Source: Jidongwangia harbinensis (lineage in GTDB: Bacteria; Actinomycetota; Actinomycetes; Mycobacteriales; Micromonosporaceae). From it: 64,000 nt of DNA. Positions 22,419 through 31,303 of this stretch are shown one piece after another. Location of the stretch: NCBI RefSeq assembly GCF_020216025.1, contig NZ_JAIWNC010000005.1, positions 62,001 through 126,000 on the forward strand, in the 5' to 3' direction. The notes beneath the pieces are model-generated. The model made no database searches and was not told where the DNA came from. It worked only from the letters and a program-made list of their open reading frames with translations. Position numbers and translations under genes: made by a program. The first letter of the stretch is position 1. Every line of letters begins with the position of its first letter.

Positions 22419-23039
22419 TCAGCCGTCGAGCGGGCGGACCAGCGTGAGCGACTGGAAGTGCAGGCCGCCGTGGTCGACGGTGTGGAAGTCGAGCACCTCG
22501 AACGCCGCACCGGCGTACCCGATGATCTCCTCGTCCGTGCGCAGGGCGAAGAACCGTTTCGGTACCAGGTGATCCGTCTCGATCTCCCCCTCCGAGGACC
22601 TCCCGCCCCACAGCCCGACGTAGACCAGCCCGCCCGGCCGGACCACGTCACGCACCGCGCGCAGCACCTCGGGCAGGTCCGCGTTGGGCACGTGCAACAG
22701 GCAGTTCAGGGTGAAGACCGCGTCGAACGAGGCCGGCGGGAAGCCGGGGCGGCGGGCGTCGCGGACGTGCGCCTCCAGGCCCTTGCCCCGGCACCGGGCC
22801 ACCATCTCGGGTGACGCGTCCAGGGCCACCACCCGCAGCCCGGCCGCGGCGAAGAAGGCCGCGTCCTGACCGGTTCCGGCGCCGATCTCCAGCAGCGACC
22901 GGGCCTCCGCCACCCGCAGCCGGTCCAGGAACGCGGCCCGCTCGTCCAGTTTGAACTGCTGCTTCGGCATGCCGTCGCGTTCCGCCGCGCCGCCGTCGTA
23001 GGCGGCGCGGAGAGCCGGGAGCACCTCGTCGTATCGCAT
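22419..23039 (-). CDS. Class I SAM-dependent methyltransferase
   Basis: 206 residues. SAM-binding LLEIGAGTGQDAAFFAAAGL (49-68), acidic VVALDASPEMV (70-80), FDAVFTLNCLLHVP (106-119) and a VVRPGGLVYVGLWGG strand. The C-terminal FHTVDHGGLHFQSLTLVRP caps the fold. The substrate is unknown. ATG 23039 follows GGAGACAG. Divergent from the DUF1707 gene. Confidence 0.88.
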   Translation of the reverse strand: MRYDEVLPALRAAYDGGAAERDGMPKQQFKLDERAAFLDRLRVAEARSLLEIGAGTGQDAAFFAAAGLRVVALDASPEMVARCRGKGLEAHVRDARRPGFPPASFDAVFTLNCLLHVPNADLPEVLRAVRDVVRPGGLVYVGLWGGRSSEGEIETDHLVPKRFFALRTDEEIIGYAGAAFEVLDFHTVDHGGLHFQSLTLVRPLDG

Positions 23040-23104
23040 CTGTCTCCGATCGTCCGCACCGGTTAGCCTGACTCGTAATACGGGGGTGCGTAAAGGAGCG
23101 TCGG

Positions 23105-23575
23105 ATGGCCAAGGAAGTCGCGAAGCCCGGCGCGCAGGGCGACCCGGTCGACCTGCGCGCGTCGGACGCCGACCGGCAGCAGATCGCCGACCGGCTCCAG
23201 GCGGCGCTGGACGAGGGCCGGTTGTCGCTGCACGAGTACGACGACCGGGTCAAGGAGACGTACGCCGCCCGCACCTACGCGGAGCTGCTCCACCTGGTGT
23301 CCGACCTGCCGCAGCCCGGGCTCAGTGCCGCCGACGTGAACGCCCGCCGGATCGCCGAGGTCAAGCGCGCGGCCCGCCGGATGCCGACCGCGCTGATGGT
23401 GCTCTGGACCATCTGGGGCGCGCTGGCCGTGATCAACCTGGTGGTGTGGGTGCTCGTCGCGATGACCGTCGACGGCTACGTCTACCCGTGGCCGGTCTGG
23501 ACGCTGGTGCCCGGTGCCGCGCTCGCCACGGTCACCGTCGGGGTGCAGATGATCCGCACCCGGAAGGCGACGTGA
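23105..23575 (+). CDS. DUF1707 membrane protein
   Basis: 156 residues. The DUF1707 domain (LRASDADRQQIADRLQAALD, then EGRLSLHEYDDRVKETYAA, to about residue 75) carries the SHOCT-like pattern of actinobacterial proteins. Two membrane helices follow (about 98-120 and 129-148). AAGGAG lies seven bases before ATG 23105. Such proteins are often associated with membrane stress or signalling, but no mechanism is known. Confidence 0.88.
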   Translation: MAKEVAKPGAQGDPVDLRASDADRQQIADRLQAALDEGRLSLHEYDDRVKETYAARTYAELLHLVSDLPQPGLSAADVNARRIAEVKRAARRMPTALMVLWTIWGALAVINLVVWVLVAMTVDGYVYPWPVWTLVPGAALATVTVGVQMIRTRKAT

Positions 23576-23626
23576 CCTGCACCGCGTCGGCGGTCGACCG
23601 GGTCCGCACGGGTGTACGTTCGCGAC

Positions 23627-24649
23627 ATGCCACGCGTACCGCTGTCTGTTCTTGATCTTGCCACCGTCCGGGCCGGGCACAGCAGCGCGGACGCGCTGCG
23701 CGGCACGATCGACATCGCCCAGGCCGCGGACGATCTGGGGTACGCCCGGTTCTGGGTCGCCGAGCACCACAACATGCCCGCCGTCGCCTCCACCAGCCCA
23801 CCGGTCCTGATCGCCGCGGTCGCCGCGCGGACCGGCCGGATCCGCGTCGGGTCCGGCGGCGTCATGCTGCCCAACCACATGCCGTTCGTGGTGGCGGAGC
23901 AGTTCGCGCTGCTGGAGGCGTTGTACCCGGACCGCATCGACCTGGGCATCGGCCGGGCGCCGGGCACCGACCAGGCCACCGCCGCCGCGCTGCGCGGGGT
24001 CTCGCCGCACCTGACCGTCGAACAGTTCCCGGAGCACCTGTCCACGGTGCTGGCGCTGCTCGGCGACCAGCGGGCCGCGCCGGAACGGATCGGCCGGCTG
24101 CGGGCCACGCCGGCGCCGGAGACGTACCCCGAGGTGTGGTTGCTGGGCTCGTCCACCTACGGCGCGCAGGCGGCCGCGGCGCTCGGGTTGCCGTTCTGCT
24201 ACGCGTACCACTTCGCCATGTCCTCCGACGTGGACGGTGCCCTACGCCTGTACCGCGACGGGTTCCAGCCGTCGCCGGTGCTGGCCGAGCCGTACGCCAT
24301 GGTCAGCGCGTCGGTGATCGCGGCCGGGACCACCGAGGAGGCGCAGTTCCTGGCCGGGCCGAGCCGGATCATGGCACTGAGCCTGCGCACCGGACGGCTC
24401 GGGCCGATCATCTCGCCGGAGGACGCCGCCGCGGTGGAGCTGTCCGACCTCGACCGGGCGGTGCTGGACCAGCTGCCGGGCACCCAGTACGCCGGCACCG
24501 CCGAGGAGGTCGTCGCCGGGCTGGACGCTCTGGTCGAGCGCACCGGCGCGGACGAACTCATGCTCGCCGGCACGGCGTACGCGCCGGAGACGCGCCGGGA
24601 CACGCTCGCCCGCGTCGCGAAGGTCTGGAACGAGCCGCCCGCCCGCTGA
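23627..24649 (+). CDS. LLM-class flavin-dependent oxidoreductase
   Basis: 340-residue bacterial-luciferase-like TIM barrel: MPRVPLSVLDLATVRAGHSS, RFWVAEHHNMPAVASTSPP, VRSGGVMLPNHMP-type loop (RVGSGGVMLPNHMPFVVAEQ), and RIDLGIGRAPGTD. These match the MsnO8/YhbW-like group that uses FMNH2 or F420. ATG 23627 is chosen; the upstream five codons are weak and no clear ribosome site is seen, so it may be leaderless. The substrate is unknown. Confidence 0.9.
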   Translation: MPRVPLSVLDLATVRAGHSSADALRGTIDIAQAADDLGYARFWVAEHHNMPAVASTSPPVLIAAVAARTGRIRVGSGGVMLPNHMPFVVAEQFALLEALYPDRIDLGIGRAPGTDQATAAALRGVSPHLTVEQFPEHLSTVLALLGDQRAAPERIGRLRATPAPETYPEVWLLGSSTYGAQAAAALGLPFCYAYHFAMSSDVDGALRLYRDGFQPSPVLAEPYAMVSASVIAAGTTEEAQFLAGPSRIMALSLRTGRLGPIISPEDAAAVELSDLDRAVLDQLPGTQYAGTAEEVVAGLDALVERTGADELMLAGTAYAPETRRDTLARVAKVWNEPPAR

Positions 24650-24691
24650 AAAACATGTGCGCGCACGGCCGGTCCTGATCGAGGATGAGGC

Positions 24692-25531
24692 ATGGGCTGG
24701 CACACCACCGACCGGGTGGACGACTTCGTGGCGAACGCCGGTGACTTTCTCCGGCGGCGGCCGGTGGAGAACACGGTCCCGCTGACGCTCGCGGCCACCC
24801 TGCAGGCGCGCGGGCCGTACGCCTTCGGTCCGGACCGCCCGGTGTACGGCTGGTGGACGACCACCGCCGGGGAGGTGCAGGGCGCCTTCCTGCAGACGCC
24901 GCCGCACCCGCTGTTGCTGACATCGGCGCCGCCCGACGCGGTGCCGGCCCTGGCCGGGGCGCTGGTCGACCGCCCGCTGCCGGGGGTGAACGCGCGCAGC
25001 GCCGACGCCGAGACGTTCGCCGCGACCTGGCGGCAGCGCACCGGCGGTACCGCCCGGACCGGCCGCCGCACCCGGCTGTACCGGCTGGCGACGCTGACCG
25101 TGCCGGACCCGCCGCCGGGCCGGGCACGGGTGGCCGGCGCCGCGGACCGGGCCGTGCTGATCGACTGGTACCGCGCGTTCCACGCCGACATCGGCGAGCC
25201 GGCCCGGGGCGGGCCGGACCTGGTGGACGACAAGCTCGAGTACGGCGGCCTCACGCTCTGGGAGGTCGACGGCGAACCCGTGGCCATGGCCGGGGTGAGC
25301 CGGACCGACGCCGGGATGGTACGGGTCGCCGCCGTCTACACGCCGCCGGACCGGCGTGGCCGGGGCTACGGTGGCGCGGTGACCGCCGCGGTCAGCCGGG
25401 CCGCCCTGGACGGCGGCGCCACCGACGTGGTGCTCTTCACCGACCTGGCCAATCCCACCAGCAACGCCCTGTACCAGCGGCTGGGCTACCGCCCCGTCGA
25501 GGACCGCACCGTCATGGAGTTCACCGCATGA
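24692..25531 (+). CDS. GNAT-family N-acetyltransferase
   Basis: 279 residues. The C-terminal half has the acetyl-CoA site RVAAVYTPPDRRGRGYGGAV (R/Q-x-x-G-x-G/A) followed by LFTDLANPTSNALYQRLGYR and VEDRTVMEF. The N-terminal half is a second, degenerate GNAT fold, as in two-domain members. The stop overlaps the MOSC start (ATGA), so the two genes are coupled. The acceptor substrate is unknown. Confidence 0.9.
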   Translation: MGWHTTDRVDDFVANAGDFLRRRPVENTVPLTLAATLQARGPYAFGPDRPVYGWWTTTAGEVQGAFLQTPPHPLLLTSAPPDAVPALAGALVDRPLPGVNARSADAETFAATWRQRTGGTARTGRRTRLYRLATLTVPDPPPGRARVAGAADRAVLIDWYRAFHADIGEPARGGPDLVDDKLEYGGLTLWEVDGEPVAMAGVSRTDAGMVRVAAVYTPPDRRGRGYGGAVTAAVSRAALDGGATDVVLFTDLANPTSNALYQRLGYRPVEDRTVMEFTA

Positions 25532-26193
25532 ATGCAGGCACCGTCCTCTCGGTCAACCTGGCCGTCCCGGAACCCAGCACCGCCAAGAGGGTCGGCATCA
25601 CCGGCATCGCGAAGCAGCCGGTCGAGCATGCCGTGCTGGTCCGGCCGCCCGGCCCGAAGACCACCGGACTGCACAGCGGGCTGGTCGGCGACCAGATCTT
25701 CGACGTCGCCCACCACGGCGGCGACGACCAGGCGGTGTACGCGTACGCCCGGGAGGACTACGACTGGTGGGAACAGCAACTGGGCGTGGAACTGCCGGGC
25801 GGCCGGTTCGGTGAGAACCTCACGCTCGCCGGGGTCGACGTCAACGGCGCGGTGGTCGGCGAGACCTGGCAGATCGGCGCGGAGCTGGTGCTGCAGGCCA
25901 CGCTGCCGCGCATCCCGTGCAGCACGTTCCAGGCCAAGATGGCCGTGCCGCACTGGGTGAAGCGGTTCACCGCGGCCGGGCGGCCAGGCGCGTACCTGCG
26001 GGTGGTGCAGGCCGGCGAGGTACGGGCCGGCGACCCGGTGCGGGTGCTGGACCGGCCGGCGCACGGCATCACCATCGCGGAGACCCTCCCGGGCTGGCTG
26101 GGCCGGACCGACGACGTCCTGCACCGGCTGCTGGCGGCGGACGACCTGCCCGGCGGGGTCCGGGCCGAGGCGGAGGAGCAGGTCGCCCGGTGA
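25528..26193 (+). CDS. MOSC-domain protein
   Basis: 221 residues with the YiiM-type MOSC layout: GLVGDQIFDVAHHGGDDQAV (about 51-70), YDWWEQQLG, GRFGENLTLAGVDV, the Cys of RIPCSTFQAKM (about Cys131) and KRFTAAGRPGAYLRVV. YiiM-like proteins are molybdenum enzymes that reduce N-hydroxylated compounds. Probably co-translated with the GNAT gene. It ends one base before the convergent GH16 stop. Confidence 0.9.
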   Translation: MNAGTVLSVNLAVPEPSTAKRVGITGIAKQPVEHAVLVRPPGPKTTGLHSGLVGDQIFDVAHHGGDDQAVYAYAREDYDWWEQQLGVELPGGRFGENLTLAGVDVNGAVVGETWQIGAELVLQATLPRIPCSTFQAKMAVPHWVKRFTAAGRPGAYLRVVQAGEVRAGDPVRVLDRPAHGITIAETLPGWLGRTDDVLHRLLAADDLPGGVRAEAEEQVAR

Positions 26194-26194
26194 G

Positions 26195-27370
26195 CTACCG
26201 GAGCCGCTGCCAGAGGGTACGCGAGCGGCTCGGCGTCTGACCGGTGACCGACTTGTGCGCCCGTCGGCTCTGGTACCGGACTCCCTGATACGTGACGACC
26301 TGGCCAGCCCGGTAGGTGACACCGGCCGCCCATGTCGCGGGCGCCGCCGGCGCCTTGCTCGACGGGGCCGCGGACGGCCGGGCGGGCGGCGCGGCGGCCG
26401 GCCTGCTCGGCGATGTGGCGGACGTCGACTTCCCCGGAACCGGCGTGGCGCCGGCCTCGCAGTCGTTGGCGGCGACCACGTTGTCGGTGTGCGTGGTACC
26501 GGCGCCGCGGAGGCCGGCCACCCGCGCGCTCGCCTGCGCCGGGGTGAGCGTCTGGCGCTTGGCGTGGAAGACGTAGTCCACCGATTCCTGCCAGACGCTG
26601 GTCCCGCGGCCGGAGCGGCCGGTCAGGTCGATGAACCACTGGTTGAAGTCGATCGACATGTTCTGCCGCGGGTAGACCTTGCCGGAGTGGTCGGCGACCA
26701 GGACGCCGTCGATGTAGTACCGCACGTGGCCGCCGCCGACCGTGGCCATCACGTCGTGCCAGCCGGCGATGCTCCCGGGCTGCTTGCTGCTCTTGTTGTC
26801 GGCGTACCAGGGCTCAGCCACGTACGTGTACCAGGTGGTCTGGTAGTTGATCGGCCCGGCCTCGCCCCAGCCGCCGTTCGGCAGGTACTCGGAGAAGTCC
26901 AACTCGGAGTACTGCGGGTCGCGCGGCGCGGCGAGCGGCGAGATCGTGTAGAAGGTCTGGTTCACGTGGTCGCCGTCCGGGCCGCTGACCGGCGTGTCGG
27001 CGAACTTGATCCGGGCCAGGTAGGTGCCCTCGAAGAACCGCCGCTCGCCCAGCGAGAACTCGGCGTGCGACGTGCCCGCCGCGGTGCCGTCGGTGCGCGC
27101 GGTCAACTGGGCCACCCGCTCACCGTCCACGGTCGGGAACGACACGTTGTCCGCGCGCCAGGCGGCACCCGGGACGCCCGGACCGCCCGCGGTGCCGCGG
27201 ATGCTCCAGCCGTGCTGGCGCAACGCCGGGTCGGTGCGCGACGTGTACGCGAAGTCGTCGAAGAGCACGCCGCAGGTGGCGGCGGCGTCGCTGGTCGGGG
27301 CGAGCGCGACGCCGGCCGCCGTGAGCGCGGCGGCCGACGCGCCGACCAGGAGCTTGCGGGAGAGGCCCAT
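26195..27370 (-). CDS. Secreted GH16-like glycoside hydrolase with CBM
   Basis: 391 residues. Signal peptide (1-30, LSRKLLVGASAAALTAAGVA). The jelly-roll catalytic domain (about 34-290) contains SELDFSEYL, which carries the GH16 ExDxxE catalytic triad (Glu156, Asp158, Glu161), plus the WHDVMATVGGGHVRYYIDG strand common to GH16. A Pro/Ala/Ser linker (about 305-343) leads to a C-terminal module WAAGVTYRAGQVVTYQGVRY of the CBM5/12-like type. It probably cleaves an extracellular beta-glucan or galactan; the exact substrate is not readable. Confidence 0.82.
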   Translation of the reverse strand: MGLSRKLLVGASAAALTAAGVALAPTSDAAATCGVLFDDFAYTSRTDPALRQHGWSIRGTAGGPGVPGAAWRADNVSFPTVDGERVAQLTARTDGTAAGTSHAEFSLGERRFFEGTYLARIKFADTPVSGPDGDHVNQTFYTISPLAAPRDPQYSELDFSEYLPNGGWGEAGPINYQTTWYTYVAEPWYADNKSSKQPGSIAGWHDVMATVGGGHVRYYIDGVLVADHSGKVYPRQNMSIDFNQWFIDLTGRSGRGTSVWQESVDYVFHAKRQTLTPAQASARVAGLRGAGTTHTDNVVAANDCEAGATPVPGKSTSATSPSRPAAAPPARPSAAPSSKAPAAPATWAAGVTYRAGQVVTYQGVRYQSRRAHKSVTGQTPSRSRTLWQRLR

Positions 27371-27502
27371 GGCGGAGGGGCTCCTTAACGGGGTTCGATC
27401 GGTGTCCCGACCAGCCTTCCCAGCCCCGCCACCAAGGTCAATAAACGCGATCTGTGGTCAGCCTTAAGTTGATCTTGAGTAGACCAGCGGCGAAACAGCT
27501 GG

Positions 27503-28765
27503 TCAGCCCGCGGCCAGGGCCTGGCGCAGGCGCTCGGCGGCGCGCTCGTCCGCCCGGGCCATCGGGCCGGTGCGCACCCCGGCGACCATCGCCGCGAGCA
27601 GCACCACCACACCGGCGAAGACGAACGCCCACGGCAGCCCGCCGGGCTGGTCGACGATCACGCCGGCCACCGCGCCGCCGGCCGCGCTGCCGCCGACCGA
27701 GACGGTGACGATCCAGGTGTACGCCTCGTTCAGCATGCCGGCCGGGGCGATCCGGCCCACCAGGTTGTTCTCCACGGTCAGCGCCGGCGCGATGGTGGCA
27801 CCGCCGACCACCAGGGCCACGCCGAGGGCGGTCGGGTTCGGCATCACGGCCAGCACCCCGAAGCTCACCGCCACGCCGGACAGCAGCCAGGCGAACTGGC
27901 GGGTCAGCGGCATCGCGGGCCGGCGGGTGCCGAACCAGATGCCGCCGATCGCGCTGCCCATGCCCCAGATCCCCAGCAGCAGGCCGCCGAGGCCGTCGCC
28001 GCCGCCGTGCCGCTCCGCGTACGCCGGGACGATCACCGCGGCCGCGCCGAACGCGACGCCGAGCGCCGCGACGCAGGACAGCAGCGCCGGGAAGCCGCCG
28101 ACCCGGAGCGGGCCCAGGCCACGGGTGGCCTCGGTGGACCCGTGCCGGGTCCAGTGCCGCATGACCGGCAGCCAGGCGATCCAGAACGTGCCGGCGAACG
28201 TCGCCACCGCGGCGCTGACCAGCGCGGCCGCCGGGTCGCCGGTGAGCACCACCAGCGCCGCCACCAGCATCGGGCCGAGCACGAAGACCAGCTCGAACAG
28301 CGACGTCTCGGCGGCCATGGCGGCGGACCGCAGCGCGTGCCGGCCACTGCCCACGTCGGTCATGTCGCTCCACGCGCGGCGGATCGCGGCGGTGAGCGGC
28401 GGATAGGTGGCGCCGGCCAGCGCCGACATCACGAAGATCAGGGTCAGCGCCCCGGCGCCGCCCCGGCTGATGAGCAGCAGCCCGACCAGGGCGAGCGGAT
28501 GCAGCACCGCGGTGGCGAGCAGGATCGGGGTCGGCCCGATGCGGTCGGCGAGCCGGCCCGCGACCGGGCTGACCGCGGCCCCCGCCAGCGCATAGATGCC
28601 GCCGGCCAGACCGGCCGCCGCATACCGCCCGGTGGCCTGCTGCACCAGCAGCAGCAGGGCGAGCGGGGTCATGCCGATGCCGAGCCGCGCGAAGATGCCG
28701 ACCACCAGCAGGACCGGGCCGCCCGGCAACTGCCACACGCCAAGGTACTGACGCAACGCGGTCAC
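27503..28765 (-). CDS. MFS transporter
   Basis: 420 residues, 12 predicted membrane helices. The loop-2/3 motif [20 protein letters not shown] (about 80-99) is the MFS signature. Start GTG 28765 with GGAGG eight bases upstream; the longer frame has no site. Resembles drug/metabolite exporters. Monocistronic between GH16 and htpX genes; no regulator is adjacent, so the substrate is unknown. Confidence 0.88.
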   Translation of the reverse strand: MTALRQYLGVWQLPGGPVLLVVGIFARLGIGMTPLALLLLVQQATGRYAAAGLAGGIYALAGAAVSPVAGRLADRIGPTPILLATAVLHPLALVGLLLISRGGAGALTLIFVMSALAGATYPPLTAAIRRAWSDMTDVGSGRHALRSAAMAAETSLFELVFVLGPMLVAALVVLTGDPAAALVSAAVATFAGTFWIAWLPVMRHWTRHGSTEATRGLGPLRVGGFPALLSCVAALGVAFGAAAVIVPAYAERHGGGDGLGGLLLGIWGMGSAIGGIWFGTRRPAMPLTRQFAWLLSGVAVSFGVLAVMPNPTALGVALVVGGATIAPALTVENNLVGRIAPAGMLNEAYTWIVTVSVGGSAAGGAVAGVIVDQPGGLPWAFVFAGVVVLLAAMVAGVRTGPMARADERAAERLRQALAAG

Positions 28766-28876
28766 GGGCCCCACCTCCAGGTTTCGGTAACGACTCAATC
28801 GCCTACCGACCCTAACCGGCGGGGCCCGGTTCACTCACCGGAAATATGCCCGGATGTCAGCGACGTCACCCGCGTC

Positions 28877-29764
28877 TCAGCGCTGGAACTGCACCGGCCC
28901 GGTGCCGGTGATCGCGGCCAGGTGGTGCAGCCGCCGGACCCGCTCGGCCATCGGCGGGTGGGTGGAGAACAGCGCCGCGACGCCACCACCCCGGAACGGG
29001 TTGGCGATCATCAGATGCGCCGCGCTGGTCAGCTGCCCGTCAGCCGGCATCGGGAGCCGCTGAGCCCCGTAGTGGATCTTCTCCAGCGCACTGGCCAGCG
29101 CCAGCGGGTCGCCGGTCAGCGTGGCACCGGACGCATCCGCCTGGAACTCCCGGTTCCGGCTGATCGCCAGCTGGATGACGCTCGCGGCCAGCGGCCCGAG
29201 AATCAGCATGAGCAGCAGCGAGACCGGGTTCGGGCCGTCCTCGTCGTCCCCGCCGCCGAGCGGCAGGAAGATCGCCAGTTGGGCGAACATCGTGACGATG
29301 CCGGCCAGCGAGGCCGCCACGCTGGAGATCAGGATGTCCCGGTTGTACACGTGGGACAGCTCGTGGCCGATGACGCCGCGCAGCTCACGCCGATCCAGGA
29401 TCTCGGTGATGCCGACGGTGACCGCCACCGCCGCGTGCTTCGGACTCCGGCCGGTCGCGAACGCGTTCGGTTGCCGGGACGGGCTGACGTACAGCCGGGG
29501 CATCGGCTGCCCGACACTGGTCGCCAGCTCGCGGACGATCTGGTACAACGCGGGGAACTCGGCCTCGCTGACCGGCCGGGCCCGCATCGCGCGCAGGGCG
29601 ATCCGGTCGGAGAAGAAATAGGTGCCGGCGTTCAACGCCAGCGAGAGGACGACGGCGAACACCAGGCCGCCGCTGCCGCCGAGCCAGGCGCCCAGCGCCA
29701 GAATCATCGCGGTGAGCAGACCCAGCAGAGCGGCCGTCTTGAGGCCGTTGCGATGGCTGTGCAC
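28877..29764 (-). CDS. htpX: HtpX-family zinc metalloprotease
   Basis: 295 residues from GTG 29764 (GGAG six bases upstream). Membrane helices at about 10-28 and 32-50, zinc site HELSH at 134-138 (VIGHELSHVYNRDI), then a long hydrophobic pair (about 146-200) and a third ligand region ELQADASGA-like (FQADASGATLTGDP). Membrane-bound peptidase for misfolded membrane proteins. Precedes the nuoN end of the complex I cluster on the same strand; no direct link is implied. Confidence 0.93.
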   Translation of the reverse strand: MHSHRNGLKTAALLGLLTAMILALGAWLGGSGGLVFAVVLSLALNAGTYFFSDRIALRAMRARPVSEAEFPALYQIVRELATSVGQPMPRLYVSPSRQPNAFATGRSPKHAAVAVTVGITEILDRRELRGVIGHELSHVYNRDILISSVAASLAGIVTMFAQLAIFLPLGGGDDEDGPNPVSLLLMLILGPLAASVIQLAISRNREFQADASGATLTGDPLALASALEKIHYGAQRLPMPADGQLTSAAHLMIANPFRGGGVAALFSTHPPMAERVRRLHHLAAITGTGPVQFQR

Positions 29765-29869
29765 AGTTACTCCTTCGGACTGCGGACCTCGTGAGCCCGC
29801 ACCCGATACAACCTCGCCAACCGTAGAAGTCATCCCTGGGTAGCTGTGAGATGCCTGTGCGTGGCGGCG

Positions 29870-31303
29870 CTAGGCGAGGGCGGAGAAGAGTGCCTGCGGC
29901 GCGAAGCCCAGCAGCAGCGCGACCGCGACCGCGGCCACCAGCACCGTCGCCACCGGCCGCGGAACCGGCAGCCGGGGCGGGCGCAGGTCGGCGACCGGGA
30001 CGCCGACCGGGCCGGAGTACAGGACGGCGGCGGCGCGCACGTAGTAGGCCAGCGCGATCACCGCGTTCACCGCGACCACGCCCGCCAGCCAGCCCCAGCC
30101 GGAGCCGATCAGCGAGTCGACCACGGTCACCTTGGCGAACAGCCCGGCCAGGCCCGGAGGCAGGCCGGCCAGTCCGGCGAGGGCCAGGACGAACGCGGCG
30201 GCCGGCCACGGGGAGCGGCGGGCGGTGCCGCGGTACGACGCCAGGTCGCCGCCGTCCGCGCCGGGCGGGCGCAACGCCACCAGCGTGCCGAACGCGATGA
30301 ACTCCAGAACCACGAAGAAGCCGGCGTACGCCAGAGCCGCCCCGACCCCGGCCGCACCCGCCGCCAGCGGGGCGAGGATGTATCCGGCCTGAGCGATCGA
30401 CGACCAGGCGAGCAGGCGGACCATCCGGGTCTGGCGCAACGCGACCAGGTTCCCGACCGTCATGGTGAGCACTGCCAGCACCGCCACCAGCGGACCCGTG
30501 TCCAGGCGGGGCACCACCAGGGCCAGCGCCACCACGCCGCCCAGCTTCGAGGCGGTGGACAGGTACGCGGCCACCGGCAGCGGGGCGCCGTCGTAGGTGG
30601 CGGGGGCCCAGGCGTGCAGCGGGACCGCGGCCACCTTGAACGCCAGCCCGATCACCAGCAGCGCCGCGCCCACCGAGGTCAGTTCGCCGAACAGGCCGCG
30701 GTCTGTGCTCAACAGGGACAGGTGCAGGGCGCCGGTGGACGCGTACAGCAGGGCCGCACCGAGCAGGGCGATCGCCGTGGAGATCACGCTGACCAGGAAG
30801 AACGTGACGGCGGCGGAGGTGCCCTCGGTGGTCACCCGGTCCCGCGGGGCGAACCGGCGCAGCCCGACCAGCACGTACAGCGGCAGGGTCAGCGTCTCCA
30901 GCCCGACGATCAGCGTGATCAGGTCGCCGGCGTAGCCGATCACCACGCCGCCGGTCATCGCGCAGGCCAGCAGGAAACAGAACTCGCCGGCCGGCGCGGT
31001 GCCGACGCGCAGCGCCGGGGCGGACAGGGCCAGCACGCCCACGGTGAGGCCGGCGAAGAGCGCCGCCACCACGCCGGCGGACGGGCTGAGCACCCAGGAG
31101 CAGGCCGCACCGGTGCAGAACGTGGACGCGGTCCGGCCGCTCACCCCGAACGCGCAGACCGCGGTGACCAGCCCGCCGGCCATCGCCGAGCCGAGGACCG
31201 CACCGCGGCGGCCGGTGGCCAGCTCCATGACCAGCACCAGGATCGCGGTGCCGGCCGCGGCGTACAGCGGCAGCAGCGCGACGTGATTCACCGACTGGAT
31301 CAC
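29870..31303 (-). CDS. nuoN: NADH-quinone oxidoreductase subunit N
   Basis: 477 residues, about 14 membrane helices of the Mrp-antiporter-like family, with the conserved Lys/Glu positions in the middle (GLETLTLPLYVLVGL, FKVAAVPLHAWAPATYDGAP). Start GTG 31303 overlaps the nuoM stop (GTGA) with GGAGG upstream. It is the last gene of the nuoI-N transcript. Forms one of the three proton-pumping antiporter-like subunits of complex I. Confidence 0.95.
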   Translation of the reverse strand: MIQSVNHVALLPLYAAAGTAILVLVMELATGRRGAVLGSAMAGGLVTAVCAFGVSGRTASTFCTGAACSWVLSPSAGVVAALFAGLTVGVLALSAPALRVGTAPAGEFCFLLACAMTGGVVIGYAGDLITLIVGLETLTLPLYVLVGLRRFAPRDRVTTEGTSAAVTFFLVSVISTAIALLGAALLYASTGALHLSLLSTDRGLFGELTSVGAALLVIGLAFKVAAVPLHAWAPATYDGAPLPVAAYLSTASKLGGVVALALVVPRLDTGPLVAVLAVLTMTVGNLVALRQTRMVRLLAWSSIAQAGYILAPLAAGAAGVGAALAYAGFFVVLEFIAFGTLVALRPPGADGGDLASYRGTARRSPWPAAAFVLALAGLAGLPPGLAGLFAKVTVVDSLIGSGWGWLAGVVAVNAVIALAYYVRAAAVLYSGPVGVPVADLRPPRLPVPRPVATVLVAAVAVALLLGFAPQALFSALA